Assembly: GCA_000436375.1 (NCBI GenBank)
Contig: FR885426.1
Span: 1 to 35,477, forward strand
Direction of reading: 5' to 3'
Length of the DNA: 35,477 nt
From: Azospirillum sp. CAG:239
Lineage (GTDB): Bacteria; Pseudomonadota; Alphaproteobacteria; RF32; CAG-239
The position numbers were made by a program, and so were the translations under genes. Of this stretch, positions 32,847 through 35,477 are shown piece by piece (position 1 is the first letter of the stretch; every line of letters starts with the position of its first letter). The notes under the pieces were generated by a model. The model was not told the origin of the DNA and searched no databases. It saw only the letters and a list, made by a program, of their open reading frames with translations.

Positions 32847-33974
32847 CTAAAAGTTAAAACCGACACCGGCAATGAAAGCGTAACCTTTTGCATTGCCGCG
32901 GACATCATCATCTGCACCGCGATAGTCAACATGGGCGGCAATCAGATACAGGTCCGTGTATTTGTTCAGCCGGTACTGGTTGGAAAACTGCACAATGCGG
33001 TCTTCATTGCCGGTATGGTCAGCCTTGGAATTAAAATAACTCAGACCGGCCTGATACGGGCCGAAAGCATAGCCGACGCCGACATTCCAGGCATATCCCT
33101 CACGATAGTCGTCAAAGCCTTCCGGCATACGCTGCGGCTTACGCCGGACATTCTGCGGATAATCACTGCCGTCAACATAGGCGCGGCGGTAGGAACCGCC
33201 AAACGTCCAGTTGCCGCGGGACAAGCTCATACCGGCTGAAAACTCGCGGTCATCATCGGCAAAAACGGCAAAACCCAGCGAAGTTTCCAAACTTAAGCTG
33301 CCGAATTCGGCATGGTTATACAGGGCGGCAACATAGCCGTCTTCATTTTTGTAATCGGCATAGCGGCTGACCAGACCGGCGCGGGAATAAATGTCCGGCA
33401 CATAGGTTAGGCCGACAACGGTCTGATAAAATTCGGGCGTGATATAACTGATTTTCGGCGCGGTACCGTCGGTATTGATGTCGGTTGAATTGAGAGTGCG
33501 GAAAGCGGTTCCCGTTTTGTTGCGCCGCCAGTTCGGATTGGCGATGAAGTCGACGATATCGCTGTTATTGACGCCAAGCGGCCCGACCGAAGGCGCGCCG
33601 ACGCCAAACTGATAGGCGACGTTCCAGGTTTGTCCGCCCATCACGCGGCCGTAAGGCATATCTAAAATCGCATAAGCCTCTTCGCCCCATTTGCCCTGCG
33701 TATAGTCTTCCAATTCCTTGTCGGTACCGGCCATGGTATCAAGATAAAAACCGGCGCGATAGGCGCTGTCGTCGAACGTATATTCAGCCGAGAGGCTGAT
33801 TTCGGCTTCCGAAGGCGTATGGTTGTTGTCGTTCAGCTTCTTATAGCGGCTGTCAACATCACTGTAGCCATACAGCGCGGAAGCGCTGCCCGAAGCGTCG
33901 AAATTCCATTCGCCGGCCGCGGCCGGAAAAGCGGCAAACAGGCAGAGAAAGCCAAACAGATATTTTGTTTTCAT
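32847..33974 (-). CDS. Outer-membrane porin
   Basis: A 375-residue beta-barrel protein. A signal peptide (MKTKYLFGFLCLFAAFPAAAG) is followed by alternating beta-strand sequence with turns rich in Asp, Gly and Asn and aromatic girdles, ending with VGFNF, whose final Phe is the usual outer-membrane assembly signal. MGGQTWNVAYQFG and GLTYVPDIYSRAG fit the general porin family (Porin_4 type). It would let small solutes diffuse across the outer membrane. It has its own good promoter and is followed in the same unit by the response regulator. Confidence 0.9.
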   Translation of the reverse strand: MKTKYLFGFLCLFAAFPAAAGEWNFDASGSASALYGYSDVDSRYKKLNDNNHTPSEAEISLSAEYTFDDSAYRAGFYLDTMAGTDKELEDYTQGKWGEEAYAILDMPYGRVMGGQTWNVAYQFGVGAPSVGPLGVNNSDIVDFIANPNWRRNKTGTAFRTLNSTDINTDGTAPKISYITPEFYQTVVGLTYVPDIYSRAGLVSRYADYKNEDGYVAALYNHAEFGSLSLETSLGFAVFADDDREFSAGMSLSRGNWTFGGSYRRAYVDGSDYPQNVRRKPQRMPEGFDDYREGYAWNVGVGYAFGPYQAGLSYFNSKADHTGNEDRIVQFSNQYRLNKYTDLYLIAAHVDYRGADDDVRGNAKGYAFIAGVGFNF

Positions 33975-34004
33975 CAGTTTTACCTTACTAAAAAATTCTT
34001 TTTG

Positions 34005-34033
34005 AGTTTAGGAGGGCACAAGGCATGAGTCAA
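34005..34033 (-). promoter_or_regulatory. Promoter of the porin-regulator unit
   Basis: On the minus strand TTGACT (34033-34028), 17 bp, TAAACT (34010-34005), about 30 bp before the porin ATG, which has AAGG just upstream. Confidence 0.65.
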
Positions 34034-34099
34034 TATATTTTGTATTTGCAATTTTGCAACTTTGCGGCCATACTTTAAGGCAGTTTTAAGGAGGAGCCA

Positions 34100-34648
34100 A
34101 TGCCGGAAAATCATCAATACAGGCACGGACTGGCGGTCATGCGGGCGCAGCCGCTGCATATCGGCCACGAAAAAGTCATCCGCGACATGCTGGCAAAATG
34201 CGGCAAAGTCACGATTATTCTCGGCTCGATTCAGGAACAGGGAACGGCGCGCAATCTGTTCAGCTATACGGAACGCAAGCAGATGATAAAAAACGTGTTC
34301 GATACCGAAACCGAAAGCAAGAGGCTGCGGGTTATCGGCCTGTTTGACATAAACAACCCGACGGAATGGGGAAATTTTGTGCTCGATTTTTTGAAAGAAG
34401 CCTTTCCCGATCTGGAAAAACCGGACGTTTATTTTGCCGGCAGCGCTTATGACGCGCAATGGTTTAAAAACATTTTCGCACATTTTGAAATCATCGACCG
34501 CACCGATTACAGTTTTCCGTACGTTTCCGGTTCCATGGTGCGGGACATGATTACCATCGGCGACCGGCGTTGGAAAGACTTTGTCAATCCGCGCAACCAT
34601 GCTGCAATTGAAGCTTATATCAACAACCAAAACAAAGGAATGATTTAA
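34100..34648 (+). CDS. nadM: Nicotinamide-nucleotide adenylyltransferase-like protein
   Basis: A 182-residue nucleotidyltransferase that joins ATP to nicotinamide (or nicotinate) mononucleotide to make NAD or its acid precursor. It has LAVMRAQPLHIGHEKVI with the HxGH motif at residues 20-23 and the C-terminal VSGSMVRDMI, which corresponds to the ISxTxIR-type motif. Length fits NadM. The ATG has AAGGAGGA upstream. It is followed directly by nadE, whose product completes NAD synthesis, which supports the call. Divergent from the porin gene across 125 bp. Confidence 0.88.
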   Translation: MPENHQYRHGLAVMRAQPLHIGHEKVIRDMLAKCGKVTIILGSIQEQGTARNLFSYTERKQMIKNVFDTETESKRLRVIGLFDINNPTEWGNFVLDFLKEAFPDLEKPDVYFAGSAYDAQWFKNIFAHFEIIDRTDYSFPYVSGSMVRDMITIGDRRWKDFVNPRNHAAIEAYINNQNKGMI

Positions 34649-35428
34649 ATGCGGGAACTCTGGCAGAAACTGACGACCGGACTGAAAGACTATTGCCGCG
34701 AAAACGGTTTTTCGGACGTTCTTCTGGGCTTGTCCGGCGGTATTGACTCGGCTTTGACGGCTGTTATCGCTACCGATGCACTGGGCGCGGAACATGTGCA
34801 TGCGCTGATGATGCGTACCAAGAACACCTCTTCGCTGAGCACGCAGATTGCCGCCGAAATTGCCCGTCTGAACGGGTTTGACTACAGAAATGTCGACATT
34901 CAGCCAATTATCGACGCACAGAACGATTTTCTATGCGGCCTCTTTGACGAGAAACCGAAAAATATTGTACTGGAAAATCTGCAAGCCCGCGAACGGGGCA
35001 AAATTCTGATGGCGGTTTCCAACCAGCGTAACTATCTTCTGCTGGCCTGTGGAAATAAGTCGGAAACGGCCATGGGTTACTGCACGCTGTACGGCGACAC
35101 CTGCGGAGGGCTGGCACCGATTGCCGGACTTTACAAAACACAGGTCTATAAACTGGCCAAATGGCGAAACAGCCAGTCTCTGGCGATGCCGACCGAAGTT
35201 ATCGTACGCGTGCCGACAGCCGAACTTTCACCCAACCAGAAAGACCAGGACAGCCTGCCGCCCTATGACATTCTGGACGGCATTCTGGCTTTGTATCTGG
35301 ACGAACAAAAATCAGAAGCCGAAATCGTCGCGGCCGGATATGCGGCAGAAACAGTCCGATGGGCAATAAAACGCTATCATTCCCAGGCCTTTAAGCGCAA
35401 ACAGCTGGCGCCGGAAATTGCGATTTAA
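34649..35428 (+). CDS. nadE: NAD synthetase, synthetase domain only
   Basis: A 259-residue ATP-pyrophosphatase-type enzyme that amidates nicotinate adenine dinucleotide to NAD. The ATP loop SGGIDSA is at residues 29-35, and NKSETAMGYCTLYGD and the end SLPPYDILDGILALYLDE with QAFKRKQLAPE resemble the synthetase half of glutamine-dependent NadE. The N-terminal amidase domain that normally supplies ammonia is absent, so it should use free ammonia. Its ATG follows the nadM stop without a gap. The chain appears complete. Confidence 0.92.
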   Translation: MRELWQKLTTGLKDYCRENGFSDVLLGLSGGIDSALTAVIATDALGAEHVHALMMRTKNTSSLSTQIAAEIARLNGFDYRNVDIQPIIDAQNDFLCGLFDEKPKNIVLENLQARERGKILMAVSNQRNYLLLACGNKSETAMGYCTLYGDTCGGLAPIAGLYKTQVYKLAKWRNSQSLAMPTEVIVRVPTAELSPNQKDQDSLPPYDILDGILALYLDEQKSEAEIVAAGYAAETVRWAIKRYHSQAFKRKQLAPEIAI

Positions 35429-35477
35429 GAACCAAGACAAAAATAAATCCACCCTCACTATTGGTAGACAGAAAAAA

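Overview
The window reads as chromosomal DNA of an alphaproteobacterium. The mutM / enoyl-CoA hydratase / rpsT / dnaA block followed by dnaN and recF, the ihfB-lapA pair, the J-domain protein with an N-terminal Cys/His motif, the RHH regulator, and the EIIA(Man)-HPr pair with a phosphorylatable Ser in HPr are all typical of that class. Missing neighbours (no trp genes between lapA and accD, no yejE/yejF, no ubiE, a UbiB-like protein without kinase motifs) suggest a streamlined, probably host-associated or low-oxygen lineage. That last point is inference. No tRNA, rRNA, insertion sequence or CRISPR array was seen.

Layout. 1-3953, minus strand: accA-rmuC and ihfB-lapA-accD (fatty-acid synthesis, DNA architecture, recombination limitation). 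4148-8386, plus strand: an unknown membrane protein translationally entangled with yejA-yejB (oligopeptide-type ABC importer, incomplete). 8387-8749: gene-free repeat cluster of REP-like palindromes and a 26-bp tandem repeat. 8750-12659: two membrane-anchored TPR proteins around a membrane protein with an apparently dead endonuclease/exonuclease/phosphatase domain. 12737-17694: Lon-like protease, LMW phosphatase, J-domain protein, RHH regulator and degenerate UbiB-like protein. 17720-25200: DNA repair and replication block (mutM, exported protein, echA, rpsT, dnaA, Nudix, dnaN, recF). 25224-26506: an AT-rich island with two XRE regulators divergent from a highly structured RNA of about 285 nt that ends in an intrinsic terminator, then a small HTH protein. 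26510-28270: ABC exporter. 28297-30396: PTS regulatory operon and an orphan beta-class DNA methyltransferase. 30516-30650: a 44-residue Ser/Lys-rich peptide with a Cys-Gly-Cys-Gly end. 30771-32204: lolA-xth. 34005-32208, minus strand: porin and OmpR-type regulator in one unit. 34100-35428: nadM-nadE (NAD synthesis). The last 49 bases hold nothing I can identify.

The most unusual part is 25.8-26.2 kb. Two 14-bp near-identical palindromes exactly 40 bp apart overlap the -10 elements of divergent promoters for the XRE operon and the structured RNA. The RNA has many mutually supporting and mutually exclusive helices, two GNRA-type tetraloops and a terminator in front of the next gene. It looks like a phage-like or plasmid-like regulatory switch and I could not assign it to a known RNA class by eye.
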